Assembly (NCBI RefSeq): GCF_003074055.1
Contig: NZ_CP029043.1
Coordinates: 5,696,501-5,760,500 of the forward strand
From: Streptomyces nigra
GTDB taxonomy: Bacteria; Actinomycetota; Actinomycetes; Streptomycetales; Streptomycetaceae
Direction: 5' to 3'
Length of the DNA stretch: 64,000 nt
The translations under genes and the position numbers were made by a program. The notes under the pieces are model-generated. The model ran no database searches. It saw nothing but the letters and a program-made list of their open reading frames with translations, and was not told the DNA's origin. This document shows, piece after piece, positions 1-8,928 of this stretch. Within the stretch, counting starts at the first letter, position 1; each line of letters opens with the position of its first letter.

Positions 1-1
1 C

Positions 2-463
2 ACCGAGTTGGCCGAGCTGTTCGGCAAGCCGGAGGAGCTCAGGCCGGTCGTGCAGCGCATGGCACCACGCGGCGTCGACACCGTCGTACGCGCGGTGATC
101 GACCCGGCGGCCGGTGCTGTGCTGTCCTTCGGGCTCGCCGGTGCCGCCTCCCAGCTGCTCGGGGACATGGCGCACCGCCTGGTCCCGGTCACCGACCGCG
201 ACGCCGCCTCGCTGGTCCGCGCCATCCGGACCGCCCCGCTGCTGTTCGGCTGGCGGGGCTCCGCGCCCGTCGACACCCCGGCCCTGGAGGAGCTGCTGCT
301 GCGGGTGTCGCGGCTGGTCCACGACCACCCCGAGGTCGTCGCCGTCACCCTCGAACCGGTGGTCGTCGCCGGGCACGGCCTCAGCGTGCTCGGCGCCTCC
401 GTGCGGCTGGCGCCGCCGCCCGCCCGCGACGACCTCGGGCCGCGGACCCTGCCCGCCTACTGA
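2..463 (+). CDS. ATP-grasp/acyl-CoA synthetase-like protein, C-terminal part (5' truncated)
   Basis: The reading frame is open to the left edge, so only the last ~153 residues are visible. The segment has an ATP-grasp-like C-terminal layout: a glycine-rich stretch (VLSFGLAGAASQLLGD), a basic/aromatic block (APLLFGWRG), and a final strand pair where such enzymes read VTLEPVVV. This matches the C-terminal domain of ADP-forming acetyl-CoA synthetase-type proteins, which in Streptomyces are often fused to a GNAT domain as protein acetyltransferases. The N-terminal CoA-binding and GNAT parts would lie outside the window. The family call is moderate and the precise function is inferred. The downstream gene begins 49 bp later from its own probable promoter. 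Confidence 0.6.
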   Translation, partial: TELAELFGKPEELRPVVQRMAPRGVDTVVRAVIDPAAGAVLSFGLAGAASQLLGDMAHRLVPVTDRDAASLVRAIRTAPLLFGWRGSAPVDTPALEELLLRVSRLVHDHPEVVAVTLEPVVVAGHGLSVLGASVRLAPPPARDDLGPRTLPAY

Positions 464-500
464 GACCCTTGACCGGTGCCTCGCAGTCAGTGCACCCCCG

Positions 501-513
501 TAGGATGGCGTCA
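501..513 (+). promoter_or_regulatory. -10 element (TAGGAT) giving a probable leaderless transcript
   Basis: TAGGAT lies at 501-506, and the ATG of the DUF5998 gene is at 513, seven bases further on. That is the distance expected between a -10 hexamer and the transcription start, and no Shine-Dalgarno sequence precedes the ATG, so a leaderless mRNA is likely. No well-spaced -35 is obvious: the TTGACC at 469-474 is too far away. Confidence 0.4.
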
Positions 514-1100
514 TGGCCAAGACCAGTACGACGACCCAGGGGCTGCGTGCGGCGATCGAGCGCAGCGGCTACTACCCGGCCCTCGTGGCCGAGGCGGTGG
601 AGGCCGCCGTGGGCGGCGAGCCCATCCGGTCGTACCTGGTCCACCAGGAGACGACGTTCGACCAGAACGAGGTGCGCCGGCATGTGACCGTGCTCGTCCT
701 CACGCACAACCGCTTCATCGTCAGCCACACCGACGAGCAGGCCGCCGACAGCACCTCTCCGACGCCGTACGCCACGACGTCCACCGAGTCGGTCAAGCTC
801 GGCCGGATCTCGTCGGTCGTCGTCAGCCGTGTCGTCGCCAACCCGGAGCAGTACACGCCGGGCACCCTGCCCCGTGAGATCGTCCTCACCATCGGCTGGG
901 GCGCCGTCTCCCGGATCGACCTGGAGCCCGCCGCCTGCGGCGACCCCAACTGCGAGGCCGACCACGGCTACACGGGCAGCTCGACGGCGGACGACCTCAG
1001 CCTGCGGGTCAGCGAGGCCGGTGACGGTCCGGAGACCGTCCGCCAGGCCCTTCTCTTCGCCCAGTCGCTCTCCGAGGCGACCGCGGACGTCGCCCGCTGA
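513..1100 (+). CDS. DUF5998 family protein
   Basis: This 195-residue cytosolic protein has no signal peptide or membrane segment. I recognise it as the actinobacterial DUF5998 family, which is usually encoded directly upstream of an alkaline-phosphatase-superfamily phosphodiesterase, as here. Visible features are an N-terminal helical segment, a beta-rich middle with an HVTVLVLTHNRFIVSH strand, and a CGDPNCEADHGYTG loop with two cysteines and a histidine that could bind metal. The stop overlaps the next start by one base (TGATG), so translation is coupled to the phosphodiesterase. No biochemical role is known to me; a link to nucleotide or phosphodiester metabolism is only suggested by the neighbour. 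Confidence 0.8.
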   Translation: MAKTSTTTQGLRAAIERSGYYPALVAEAVEAAVGGEPIRSYLVHQETTFDQNEVRRHVTVLVLTHNRFIVSHTDEQAADSTSPTPYATTSTESVKLGRISSVVVSRVVANPEQYTPGTLPREIVLTIGWGAVSRIDLEPAACGDPNCEADHGYTGSSTADDLSLRVSEAGDGPETVRQALLFAQSLSEATADVAR

Positions 1101-2293
1101 TGGTCCACACCGCCGCCTGGGACGCCCACCCGGAACCCCTCGCCGTCGCCTCCGCCCCCGTCCCCCAGTACGGCGGCGGATCCCTCGCCGACCTGCTGCC
1201 CACGCTGGCCGCGGGCATGGGCGTACCGGACATGACGGCCGCGATCACCGAGCTGTCCGCCGCCGACCGCAACTGCGTGTTCCTGATCGACGGGCTCGGC
1301 TGGGAGCAGCTGCGGGCGCACCCCGACGAGGCGCCGTTCATGGCGTCGCTCCTCGCCGGTTCCCGCGGCGGCAGCGGGAACCCCATCACCGCGGGCTTCC
1401 CGGCGACCACGGCGACGTCGCTCGCCTCCGTCGGCACCGGCAAGCCGCCCGGCGCGCACGGCCTGCCCGGCTACACCGTGCGCAACCCCGACACCGGCGA
1501 GCTGATGAACCAGCTCCGCTGGAACCCCTGGACCCCGCCGCAGATCTGGCAGCCGTACCCCACCGTCTTCGAGCTGGCGCACCGCGCGGGCGTGCACGCC
1601 GCGCAGGTCTCGTCCCCCACCTTCCAGAACACCCCGCTCACCAAGGTCGCCCTCAGCGGCGGCAGCTTCCTCGGGCGCCTGACCGGCGAGGACCGTGTCG
1701 ACCTGGCCGCCGAGCAGCTGGCGGCGGGCGACCGCTCGCTGGTCTACACGTACTACGCCGAGCTCGACGGCGCCGGACACCGCTACGGCGTCGACTCCGA
1801 CACCTGGCGCGGCCAGCTCATGTACGTCGACCGGCTCGTCCAGCGCCTGGCCGAACAGCTCCCGCCGCGCACCGCGCTCTACGTCACCGCCGACCACGGC
1901 ATGATCGACGTGCCCTTCGACGAGGACCACCGCATCGACTTCGACGCGGACTGGGAGCTGCGGGCCGGGGTCGCCCTGCTGGGCGGCGAGGGCCGGGCGC
2001 GGCACGTCTACGCGGTGCCCGGCGCCGCGCAGGACGTCCTGACCTGCTGGCGCGAGGTGCTGGGGGAGCAGTTCTGGGTGGCGTCGCGGGACGAGGCGAT
2101 CGAGGCGGGCTGGTTCGGCCCGAAGATCGACGAGCGGGTCCACGGCCGCCTCGGCGACGTGATCGCGGCCGCGCGGGACGACGTCCTGATCATCGCGTCC
2201 GAACGGGAGCCCAAGGAGTCGGCGATGGTCGGCAACCACGGCTCGATGACCCCCGCCGAGCAGCTGGTCCCGTTGCTCGAAGTACGCTCCTGA
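1100..2293 (+). CDS. alkaline phosphatase superfamily phosphodiesterase/nucleotide pyrophosphatase
   Basis: This 397-residue protein has the nucleotide pyrophosphatase/phosphodiesterase fold. An early metal-binding segment reads FLIDGLGWEQL, the nucleophile region carries GFPATTATSLASVGTG with the catalytic threonine, then YYAELDGAGHRYG supplies Asp and His ligands, YVTADHGMIDVP gives the DHG metal motif, and a late GNHGSM contributes the last histidine. These match two-metal hydrolases that cleave phosphodiester or pyrophosphate bonds. There is no signal peptide, so it acts in the cytosol. It starts by a one-base overlap with the DUF5998 gene and sits 49 bp before the thymidine kinase, giving an operon with a nucleotide theme. 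The exact substrate cannot be read from sequence. Confidence 0.85.
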   Translation: MVHTAAWDAHPEPLAVASAPVPQYGGGSLADLLPTLAAGMGVPDMTAAITELSAADRNCVFLIDGLGWEQLRAHPDEAPFMASLLAGSRGGSGNPITAGFPATTATSLASVGTGKPPGAHGLPGYTVRNPDTGELMNQLRWNPWTPPQIWQPYPTVFELAHRAGVHAAQVSSPTFQNTPLTKVALSGGSFLGRLTGEDRVDLAAEQLAAGDRSLVYTYYAELDGAGHRYGVDSDTWRGQLMYVDRLVQRLAEQLPPRTALYVTADHGMIDVPFDEDHRIDFDADWELRAGVALLGGEGRARHVYAVPGAAQDVLTCWREVLGEQFWVASRDEAIEAGWFGPKIDERVHGRLGDVIAAARDDVLIIASEREPKESAMVGNHGSMTPAEQLVPLLEVRS

Positions 2294-2342
2294 AGCCCCG
2301 CACCCCTTGATGGCTCCCTCACCGAAAGGCGCTCGACCCCAC

Positions 2343-2990
2343 ATGCCCGAGCTGGTGTTCTTCTCCGGAACCATGGACTGCGGGAAGTCGACGCTGGCTC
2401 TCCAGATCGAGCACAACCGTTCGGCACAGGGCCTGGCCGGCATCATCTTCACGCGTGACGACCGCGCGGGCGAGGGCAAGCTGTCCTCCCGGCTCGGCCT
2501 GGTCACCGACGCGGTGGAGGTCGAGGACGGCGCCGACCTGTACGCCTATGTCGTCGACCACCTCTCCCGGGGCGGCCGCGCCGACTACGTCATCGCCGAC
2601 GAGGCGCAGTTCCTCGCCCCGGAGCAGATAGACCAACTCGCCCGCGTCGTCGACGACCTGGGCCTCGACGTCTTCGCCTTCGGCATCACGACCGACTTCC
2701 GCACCAAGCTCTTCCCCGGCTCCCAGCGCCTGGTGGAACTGGCCGACCGCGTCGAGGTCCTCCAGGTCGAGGCCCTGTGCTGGTGCGGCGCCCGCGCCAC
2801 GCACAACGCCCGCACGATCGGCGGCGAGATGGTCGTCGAAGGCGCCCAGGTCGTCGTCGGCGACGTCAACCAGTCCGACGCCATCGGCTACGAGGTCCTG
2901 TGCCGCCGCCACCACCGCCGCCGCATGACAGCGGCGACGGCCCGCGCGGCGGCCCTGTCACCGGACGTCCTGCCGGTGACGGCGACATGA
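2343..2990 (+). CDS. tdk: thymidine kinase, type II
   Basis: This 215-residue enzyme phosphorylates thymidine to dTMP in the salvage pathway. The Walker A motif GTMDCGKST is at residues 9-17, the DEAQF motif follows Walker B, and the lasso region reads ITTDFRTKLFPGSQ. A C-terminal zinc-binding pattern (CWC... and CRRHH) is characteristic of type II thymidine kinases. I chose the internal ATG at 2343 because the Walker A segment then sits at the usual distance from the N terminus; an in-frame ATG at 2307 would add 12 atypical residues. The stop overlaps the ATG of the next gene by four bases (ATGA). Confidence 0.9.
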   Translation: MPELVFFSGTMDCGKSTLALQIEHNRSAQGLAGIIFTRDDRAGEGKLSSRLGLVTDAVEVEDGADLYAYVVDHLSRGGRADYVIADEAQFLAPEQIDQLARVVDDLGLDVFAFGITTDFRTKLFPGSQRLVELADRVEVLQVEALCWCGARATHNARTIGGEMVVEGAQVVVGDVNQSDAIGYEVLCRRHHRRRMTAATARAAALSPDVLPVTAT

Positions 2991-3457
2991 GCGCCGGCCG
3001 GCGTCTGCCGACCGTCCTGACGGCGGTGGCCGCACTGGCCTTGCTGCCCGGCTGCGCGTCCGGCGACGACCAGCCCGCGTCATCCAGTTCCTCGGCATCG
3101 GCAGACGGGGCTCGCGCCGCCGTCGTGGCGTACGTCGACGCCCTGAACTCCCGCAGCGTCGCCCGGCTGATCGACGTCGGGGGCGTGGCGGACGAGACGT
3201 GGTCCAGGCGGGAGGCCGAACGGATCCTCGCGAACCGGGGCGGACGCGGATGGCGGATCGAGGGCGTGCGGGTCGACCTCGACATGGGCCCGGACACCGG
3301 CTCGGCCCGCCTCGAAGCCGAGGACAAGGCGGGTCGCCCCCTGCGGGACAGCTTCACGGTGATACGGGAGGACGGCGCCTGGCACCTGTCCTTCTTCACC
3401 CAGCAGCCCGCTGAGTCCGACAAGGAGTCGTCCTCCACCGACAGGCCGGGTACCTGA
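2987..3457 (+). CDS. small putative lipoprotein with NTF2-like fold
   Basis: This 156-residue protein starts with a basic N terminus and hydrophobic segment ending in a lipobox (LLPGC), so it should be lipid-anchored outside the membrane. A serine-rich linker follows, then a domain beginning RAAVVAYVDALNSRSVARL, which looks like a nuclear-transport-factor-2-type cone fold, and ends with DGAWHLSFF. It overlaps the thymidine kinase by four bases and is probably co-translated. No catalytic residues can be assigned; function is unknown. Confidence 0.75.
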   Translation: MSAGRRLPTVLTAVAALALLPGCASGDDQPASSSSSASADGARAAVVAYVDALNSRSVARLIDVGGVADETWSRREAERILANRGGRGWRIEGVRVDLDMGPDTGSARLEAEDKAGRPLRDSFTVIREDGAWHLSFFTQQPAESDKESSSTDRPGT

Positions 3458-3639
3458 GCGCTCAGCCGCTGAGGTTCAGCAGCGGGTCGCCGAGTTCCTT
3501 CGGCGTGGGGATCATGCAGTCGTGTCCCGTGGGCAGTTCGTGGGCCCGGGACGGGGAACCGTTCGGCTGGGTCGCCGGGGCCGGGCGGCGGGTGATGCCC
3601 TCCGGGGCCGGGCCGACGCAGTGGATGTGCGTACGGGGG

Positions 3640-4050
3640 ATGCTGCGAGCCGCAGGGTCGGGCAAGGCGGCCGGGCTCGTCGTCCAAGTGCTGTGCGCGC
3701 TCGTACCCGGCGTGTGCTTCGCGGGACTTCAGCTCTTCCCGTTCTCGATGGTCCCGGACACGGTCCGCGCGGCCGACGGCGACGAGATCGGACGTACCGG
3801 CGCCTACAGCGGCGTGTGGACCGTGACGGAGGCGACGGGCGCGGCGGCCGGTCCCCACCTCTGCTCGGCGGCCCTCGCCCTCGGCGGCTACGCGGCCGCG
3901 CGGGCCGGCGAGGAGGTCACCCGGTCCGGCGGCGCGCACACCGCCATCCTGCTCGGCTTCACACTCCTGCCCGCCCTCCTCATGGCGGCGGCCCTGGCGG
4001 TCCAGTCCCGCCACCGCCTCGACGCCCGCTTCACAACCCCCGCTGAAAGA
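3640..4050 (+). pseudogene. remnant of an MFS/GPH (MelB-type) sugar transporter
   Basis: About 135 residues match the C-terminal end of glycoside-pentoside-hexuronide type transporters: LFPFSMVPDTV followed by GAYSGVWTVTEATGAA, two further membrane segments and a basic end. These proteins are normally about 450 residues with 12 membrane segments; only the last three or four are present. The reading frame has no credible start and runs on past the natural end without a stop, through proline-rich non-protein-like sequence, into the oppositely oriented VOC gene. I interpret it as a decayed gene of which only the 3' part survives. Whether the break is recent would need comparison with intact relatives. 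Confidence 0.6.
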
Positions 4051-4081
4051 GGCCCGGTTCAACGGCCCCCGCCGAAAGCCG

Positions 4082-4885
4082 TCAACTCGCCTCCCCCACC
4101 ACCGCGAACCGCGCCCCCTCCGGATCGGTCACCGTGGCGACCCGGCCGTGCGCGGTGTCATGGGGCGCGACCAACGACCTTCCTCCGAGCCCGACGACCC
4201 GGTCCACGGCGGCGTCGGTGTCCGGCACGGTGAAGTACGTCAGCCAGTGCGCGCCCCGGTCCCGGGCAAGCGCGGCACCGTCGCCGTGGATGTCCGCGAC
4301 CGGGCGGCCGTCGACGAGCAGGGTGACATGGTCGGGGGCGTCGGCACCGGCCGGCTCCTCCTCGTAACCGAACACGGTGGCGTAGAACTTGGCGATGTTC
4401 TCGGACTCGTAGGTCCGCAGTTCGTTCCAGGCGGGGGTGCCGGGGACGCCGGAGACGGCCGTGCCGAGGTGCGCGGCGGTCTGCCAGACGCCGAAGACGG
4501 CCCCGGCGGGGTCGGAGCAGATCGCCATGCGGCCGGCCTCACCGGCGTCCAGCGGCCCCACACCCACCGTGCCGCCGCACAGCCGTACCGTCTCGGCGGT
4601 CGCGTCGACGTCGGGCGAGGCGAGGTAGGGCGTCCAGGCGATCGGCAGATCACGGTCGGGCGGCAACTGGCCGATACCGGCCACCTCGCGCCCGTCGAGC
4701 AGCGCCCGCAGATACGGTCCGAGTTGCTGAGGGCCGGGCTGGAACTCCCAGCCGAACAGCGCTCCGTAGAACTCCTGGGTGGCGTCCGGTGCGTGTGCCA
4801 TCAGGCTCACCCAGCAGGGCGTGCCGGGCGCGTGCCGGGCGTGCGTCGCGCCGTTCGGGCCGGCCGACCCCCGTGCCTCGGTCAT
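4082..4885 (-). CDS. VOC family protein with two glyoxalase-like domains
   Basis: This 267-residue protein contains two tandem vicinal-oxygen-chelate units, roughly residues 25-140 and 150-265. Each begins with a WVSLMA/WNELRTYE-type strand and ends near DPAGAVFGVW/DPEGARFAVV. This is the common Streptomyces double-VOC protein, often annotated as a hydroxylase or glyoxalase; substrate unknown. The ATG at 4885 is preceded by a GAGGAGAG ribosome site at good spacing, better than the upstream alternatives in frame. It is convergent with the decayed transporter. Confidence 0.8.
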   Translation of the reverse strand: MTEARGSAGPNGATHARHAPGTPCWVSLMAHAPDATQEFYGALFGWEFQPGPQQLGPYLRALLDGREVAGIGQLPPDRDLPIAWTPYLASPDVDATAETVRLCGGTVGVGPLDAGEAGRMAICSDPAGAVFGVWQTAAHLGTAVSGVPGTPAWNELRTYESENIAKFYATVFGYEEEPAGADAPDHVTLLVDGRPVADIHGDGAALARDRGAHWLTYFTVPDTDAAVDRVVGLGGRSLVAPHDTAHGRVATVTDPEGARFAVVGEAS

Positions 4886-5171
4886 CGTCACTCTCTCCTC
4901 GGCCGCTGGCGCAGGCCGTGTCGCTTCCGCTGTCCGGACCCCCGAGCCGATGCTCGCACCACCGTGGCCGCGCGTGTCGCGGGCGCGCCGCCGCACGGCG
5001 GCCGGAGGGTGCCCGGTGTGCGCTGTACCATCCGTGCCGTGCGATGGCCGACGGATGTCGATCGGCTGTACAGCATGTGCCCGATCCCGTACGCCTCGTG
5101 ATCGGGCCTGTCCGGCGGGCAGATTAACCGGCGTGAGCCGTCACGGCCACCCTGTGCGCGAGGATGGGGCC

Positions 5172-6023
5172 ATGAACGCCATCATCACCGCATCCGATCT
5201 GGCCACTGTGCTGGCGGGAGACGCCCCGCCGGTGCTGCTGGACGTCCGCTGGCAGTTGACGCTCGCCACGGCGAACGGCGAACCGCCGTTCGACGGCCGG
5301 GCGGAGTACGTGGCCGGACACATCCCCGGCGCGGTCTACGTCGACCTGGACCGGGAGTTGGCCTCCGCGCCCGGCCCGCGCGGCCGTCACCCGCTGCCCG
5401 ACCTGGCCGATTTCGGCCGGGCGATGCGACGGGCGGGCGTGTCGGCGGCGCGTCCCGTCGTCGTGTACGACGGCGGGCAGGGCTGGGCGGCGGCCCGCGC
5501 CTGGTGGCTGCTGCGCTGGACCGGACACCCCGATGTGCGGGTCCTCGACGGCGGGTTGCCGGCCTGGCAGGGGCCGCTGGAGAAGGCCGTACCGGCCCCG
5601 GCGGAGGGCGACTTCGAGCCGGTGCCGTCGCCGACCGGACTGCTCGACGCCGACGGCGCGGCGGCCCTCGCGCGGTCGGGTGTGCTGCTGGACGCGCGGG
5701 CGGGGGAGCGGTACCGCGGCGAGGTCGAGCCGATCGACCCGGTCGGCGGGCACATCCCGGGTGCCGTGTCCGCGCCGACGAACGAGAACGTGGGCCCGGA
5801 CGGCCGCTTCCTGCCCGCCGGTGAACTCGCCGCCCGCTTCAAGGAGCTGGGCGCGGTCGAGGGCACGGATGTCGGCGTGTACTGCGGCTCGGGCGTGTCG
5901 GCGGCCCATGAGGCGCTGGCTCTCGCCGTGGCAGGTGTCCCGGCGGCCCTGTACGTCGGTTCGTGGTCGGAGTGGTCGTCGGACCCGGCCCGCCCGGTGG
6001 CCGTGGGCCCGGACCCCCAGTAG
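5172..6023 (+). CDS. sseA: sulfurtransferase with two rhodanese domains (thiosulfate/3-mercaptopyruvate type)
   Basis: This 283-residue protein has two rhodanese domains. The first (residues ~1-130) has lost the active cysteine (VVYDGGQGW), as is normal in this family. The second carries VYCGSGVSA with the catalytic Cys that accepts sulfur as a persulfide. Expected activity is sulfur transfer from thiosulfate or 3-mercaptopyruvate to cyanide or thiol acceptors in the cytosol. The ATG at 5172 follows an AGGAT at 5160-5164 that could serve as a -10 for a near-leaderless transcript. It is convergent with sepH, with a strong hairpin between them. Sequence alone does not separate TST from MST specificity. 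Confidence 0.88.
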   Translation: MNAIITASDLATVLAGDAPPVLLDVRWQLTLATANGEPPFDGRAEYVAGHIPGAVYVDLDRELASAPGPRGRHPLPDLADFGRAMRRAGVSAARPVVVYDGGQGWAAARAWWLLRWTGHPDVRVLDGGLPAWQGPLEKAVPAPAEGDFEPVPSPTGLLDADGAAALARSGVLLDARAGERYRGEVEPIDPVGGHIPGAVSAPTNENVGPDGRFLPAGELAARFKELGAVEGTDVGVYCGSGVSAAHEALALAVAGVPAALYVGSWSEWSSDPARPVAVGPDPQ

Positions 6024-6061
6024 CGGCAAGGGGGAAGGCCTGCCCCCCCCAGCAGTGGCAT

Positions 6062-6097
6062 GGGAAAGGGCCGCGTCCGTCCGACGCGGCCCTTCCC
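6062..6097. terminator. hairpin between sseA and sepH
   Basis: A 15-16 bp inverted repeat (GGGAAaGGGCCGCGTC and GACGCGGCCCTTCCC) surrounds a five-base loop. It lies between two convergent genes and probably terminates both. Confidence 0.8.
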
Positions 6098-6128
6098 GAA
6101 CGCTCAGCGAGACACGAGTACGCGCCCG

Positions 6129-7181
6129 CTACTCCTGCTTCTTCCTCCGGGTGCCGAACACGATCTCGTCCCAGCTGGGCACGGCGGCCCGACGACCGGG
6201 ACGGACGCCGTCCGCCTCGGCCTGACGGTCCGTGGCCCCGATGAGACGGTCACGGTGGCTGCCGACGGAGCGCGGCATGAGGACGTCCGCGTACGCGGAC
6301 CCGGCCGACGCGGCGGGCGCCGGGGGCTCCTCGGCGGCCGGCTCGACCACCGGCTCCTCCGGGTCGGGCTCGGTGGGCCGCTCCGGGACCACCAGGTCGC
6401 CGCGGAAGCTCGGCACCGCCTCCAGCAGGCTGGTCAGCGAGTCCCGTTCCTCCGTCATCTCCTCGGCCGGCTCGGACGCCTGCGCGGGCAGGCTCGGCCG
6501 CTCCAGCGCACGGTCCAACGCGCGGTCCATCGAGCGCTCCGCGCGCTCACGCGGCAGCCGGGCGATACGCGGCACGAACGGGAAGCTCGGCTCGGGCGCG
6601 GAGAGGTCGTCGGACTCGCCGATCAGCGAGCGCGCCTCGTCGTCGACGGCCTGGACGAGCCGCCGGGGCGGGTCGTACGTCCAGCTCGCCGAGTGCGGTT
6701 CGCCCGCCACCAGGTAGACCAGCAGCACTTCCCAGGTGCCGTCGTCGCGGCGCCAGGAGTCCCACTGCACGGTGTCCTTGTCGGCGCCGCGCAGCAGCAG
6801 GCGCTCCTGGACGGCCTCGCCGAGCTGCGGACCGGCGGCGTTCTCACCGGGGCGGCGGACGGGGGTCTTGCGGGCGCGCTCGGCCATGAAGGCGCGCTCG
6901 GCGAGCACGGGGCCCTCGAAGCGCCGTACGCGGTCGACGGGGATGCCGGCGAGCTGGGCGACCTCTTCCGCGGTCGCACCGGCTCGTATACGCGCCTGGA
7001 TGTCGCGGGGGCGGAGATGGCTCTCCACCTCGATCTCGATCTGGCCGAGGCGGGGACGGTCGCCGCGCACGGCGGCGCGCAGGCGTTCGTCGATCGGAAG
7101 GGTGTACTCCGTCGCGTCGGCAGCCTTCAGCACCAGCCGTGTGCCGTCATTGGAGACGGCCACGACACGCAGTTCGGGCAT
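6129..7181 (-). CDS. sepH: SepH, cell-division protein (DUF3071)
   Basis: This 350-residue protein matches actinobacterial SepH, which binds FtsZ and promotes its assembly at division septa (known from S. venezuelae and S. coelicolor). The N-terminal DUF3071 domain begins MPELRVVAVSNDGTRLVLKA. A helix-turn-helix-like region around residues 60-95 (ATAEEVAQLAGIPVDRVRRFEG) corresponds to the FtsZ-interacting part. The middle is acidic, proline-rich and low complexity, and the C terminus ends in a conserved basic patch (VPSWDEIVFGTRRKKQE). The ATG at 7181 follows a GGGAGGT ribosome site. It is a single gene between a terminator and a 427-base upstream region. Confidence 0.92.
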   Translation of the reverse strand: MPELRVVAVSNDGTRLVLKAADATEYTLPIDERLRAAVRGDRPRLGQIEIEVESHLRPRDIQARIRAGATAEEVAQLAGIPVDRVRRFEGPVLAERAFMAERARKTPVRRPGENAAGPQLGEAVQERLLLRGADKDTVQWDSWRRDDGTWEVLLVYLVAGEPHSASWTYDPPRRLVQAVDDEARSLIGESDDLSAPEPSFPFVPRIARLPRERAERSMDRALDRALERPSLPAQASEPAEEMTEERDSLTSLLEAVPSFRGDLVVPERPTEPDPEEPVVEPAAEEPPAPAASAGSAYADVLMPRSVGSHRDRLIGATDRQAEADGVRPGRRAAVPSWDEIVFGTRRKKQE

Positions 7182-7608
7182 GGGGACCTCCCGGGTGGTG
7201 CCTGCCGACGTCACGTGCGTCGCTGCTTCCGCTAGTCGAGTGTGGCCTGCCCGGGTGCAGCCTGCCACAACCTTGCCGAGTTGCCCGGCGTGTCGGGCCA
7301 GGGCCCTGGATCGCCGTTATGGCACGGTTACCTATTCGCAACGCTAAGTGACCAACTCCGTCACCCTGTGCAACTAGCCCCCTCCCGGCGGTCCTTGAAG
7401 GTCACGGACGCCCAGGCGGGAGACCGGACCCAGGGCTCGCAACAGTACTCCATTTGGGCCACGTGCGTGGATTGGCACGCCGTCCAAGTTCTGGCAAGAA
7501 GCCCGGATCGGCCGTCCGTTGAGCGGTTCGTGGATCTGGCGCGTGGCGTACTTCACGCAATGCGCAGAAACGGAGCGAATGGCTTTCGGCCGTACTGTCG
7601 CACCAGGG
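7182..7608. other. intergenic region upstream of sepH
   Basis: This 427-base stretch lies between the sepH start and the stop of the lactone oxidase gene. It has a slightly AT-richer patch near 7310-7350 and presumably carries the sepH promoter. No convincing gene, RNA or hairpin was found. Confidence 0.5.
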
Positions 7609-8928
7609 TCAGGTACCCAACACCCGCCGCAGGTAGTCGTTCTGAAAGAGGCGGCCGGGGTCCAGGCGGTCGCGCAGCGCGATGAACTCGCCGAAGCGCG
7701 GGTAGACCTTCGCGAAGTACTCGGCGTCCCGGGTGTGCACCTTGCCCCAGTGCGGGCGCCCCTCGTGCGCGGTGAAGATCCGCTCGGCTGCGGTGAAGTA
7801 CCGCTGGTACGGCGTGCCCTTGGCCATGTGCACCGCCACATACGCGCTGTCGCGGCCGGACGCGGTGGACAGCGTGATGTCGTCGGCCGGCGCCGTGCGC
7901 ACCTCGACGGGGAAGCTGATCCGCATCCCCGAGCCGTCGACCATGGCCTTCAGTTCGCGCAGGGTCTCCACGACGGCCGCGCGCGGGACGGCGTACTCCA
8001 TCTCCACGAAGCGCACCCGGCGCGGCGATGTGAAGACCTTGTAGGGGATGTCCGTGTACGTCCGTGCCGACAGGGCCGTGCTGGAGATCCGGGCGATCGC
8101 GGGGATCGTGGCGGGCACCGCGCGGCCCGCCCACTGGGCCGCCTGGAAGACGCCGTTGGAGAGGAACTCGTCCTCGAACCAGCCCTTCAGCCGGGACACC
8201 GGTTGCTCGGGGCCCGCGCTGCGGTTGTTGCGCTTGGTGTTGGTGTTGCCCGTGTGGGGGAACCAGTAGAACTCGAAGTGCTCGTTCTCGGCCCACAGTT
8301 CGTCGAACTCGGCGAGCACCCGGTCGAACGGCATGGGCTCCTCGCGCGCCTGGAGCAGGAAGACCGGCTCCACGGCGAACGTGATCGCGGTGACGACGCC
8401 GAGCGCGCCGAGGCCGATCCGGGCCGCCGCGAAGACGTCCGGGTTCTCCGTCGCGGAGCAGGTCAGGACCGAGCCGTCGGCCGTGACCAGTTCCAGTCCT
8501 TTGATCTGGGCGGCGATCGAACCGGACTCGCGGCCGGTGCCATGGGTGCCGGTGCTGGTGGCGCCGGAGACCGTCTGCTCCATGATGTCGCCCATGTTGG
8601 TGAGGGACAGACCCTCGCGCGCCAGCGCCATGTTGAGCCGCTTGAGCGGGGTGCCGGCCTCGACGGTGACCGTCATGGCCTCGCGGTCGATGCGGCGGAT
8701 GCCGGTCAGCAGGTGCGGACGTATCAGCACGCCGTCGGTGGCCGCTATGGAGGTGAAGGAGTGGCCGCTGCCGACCGCCTTGACCTTCAGGCCGTCCTCG
8801 GCGGCCCGGCGTATCGCCCGCGACAGCTCCTCCACGGACGCCGGTTCGACCTCCCGCGCGGGCCGCGCCGCCACATTGCCGCCCCAGTTACGCCACGTGC
8901 CGTTCTTCGCGCTCGCCGTGCTGACCAA
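7609..8928 (-). CDS. D-arabinono-1,4-lactone oxidase (FAD-linked aldonolactone oxidase)
   Basis: This 439-residue oxidase has the VAO-type FAD domain followed by an aldonolactone oxidase (ALO) C-terminal domain. The sequence VKAVGSGHSFTSIAATDG contains His56, where this family binds FAD covalently, and GATSTGTHGTG lies in the FAD pocket. The C-terminal part has the expected HWGKVH...YPRFGEF motif. The enzyme oxidises a sugar lactone or alditol with oxygen; the precise substrate in Streptomyces is uncertain. I take the TTG at 8928 as start because GGGGAGG lies five to six bases upstream; the gene then overlaps the end of the MFS gene by 41 bases, implying coupling. Confidence 0.88.
   Translation of the reverse strand: MVSTASAKNGTWRNWGGNVAARPAREVEPASVEELSRAIRRAAEDGLKVKAVGSGHSFTSIAATDGVLIRPHLLTGIRRIDREAMTVTVEAGTPLKRLNMALAREGLSLTNMGDIMEQTVSGATSTGTHGTGRESGSIAAQIKGLELVTADGSVLTCSATENPDVFAAARIGLGALGVVTAITFAVEPVFLLQAREEPMPFDRVLAEFDELWAENEHFEFYWFPHTGNTNTKRNNRSAGPEQPVSRLKGWFEDEFLSNGVFQAAQWAGRAVPATIPAIARISSTALSARTYTDIPYKVFTSPRRVRFVEMEYAVPRAAVVETLRELKAMVDGSGMRISFPVEVRTAPADDITLSTASGRDSAYVAVHMAKGTPYQRYFTAAERIFTAHEGRPHWGKVHTRDAEYFAKVYPRFGEFIALRDRLDPGRLFQNDYLRRVLGT

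Noticed and set aside
4886..5171. Start of the sseA frame extended upstream to 4779
   Set aside because: The extra 131 residues are arginine/proline-rich and overlap the VOC gene on the other strand. The ATG at 5172 gives the normal rhodanese start.
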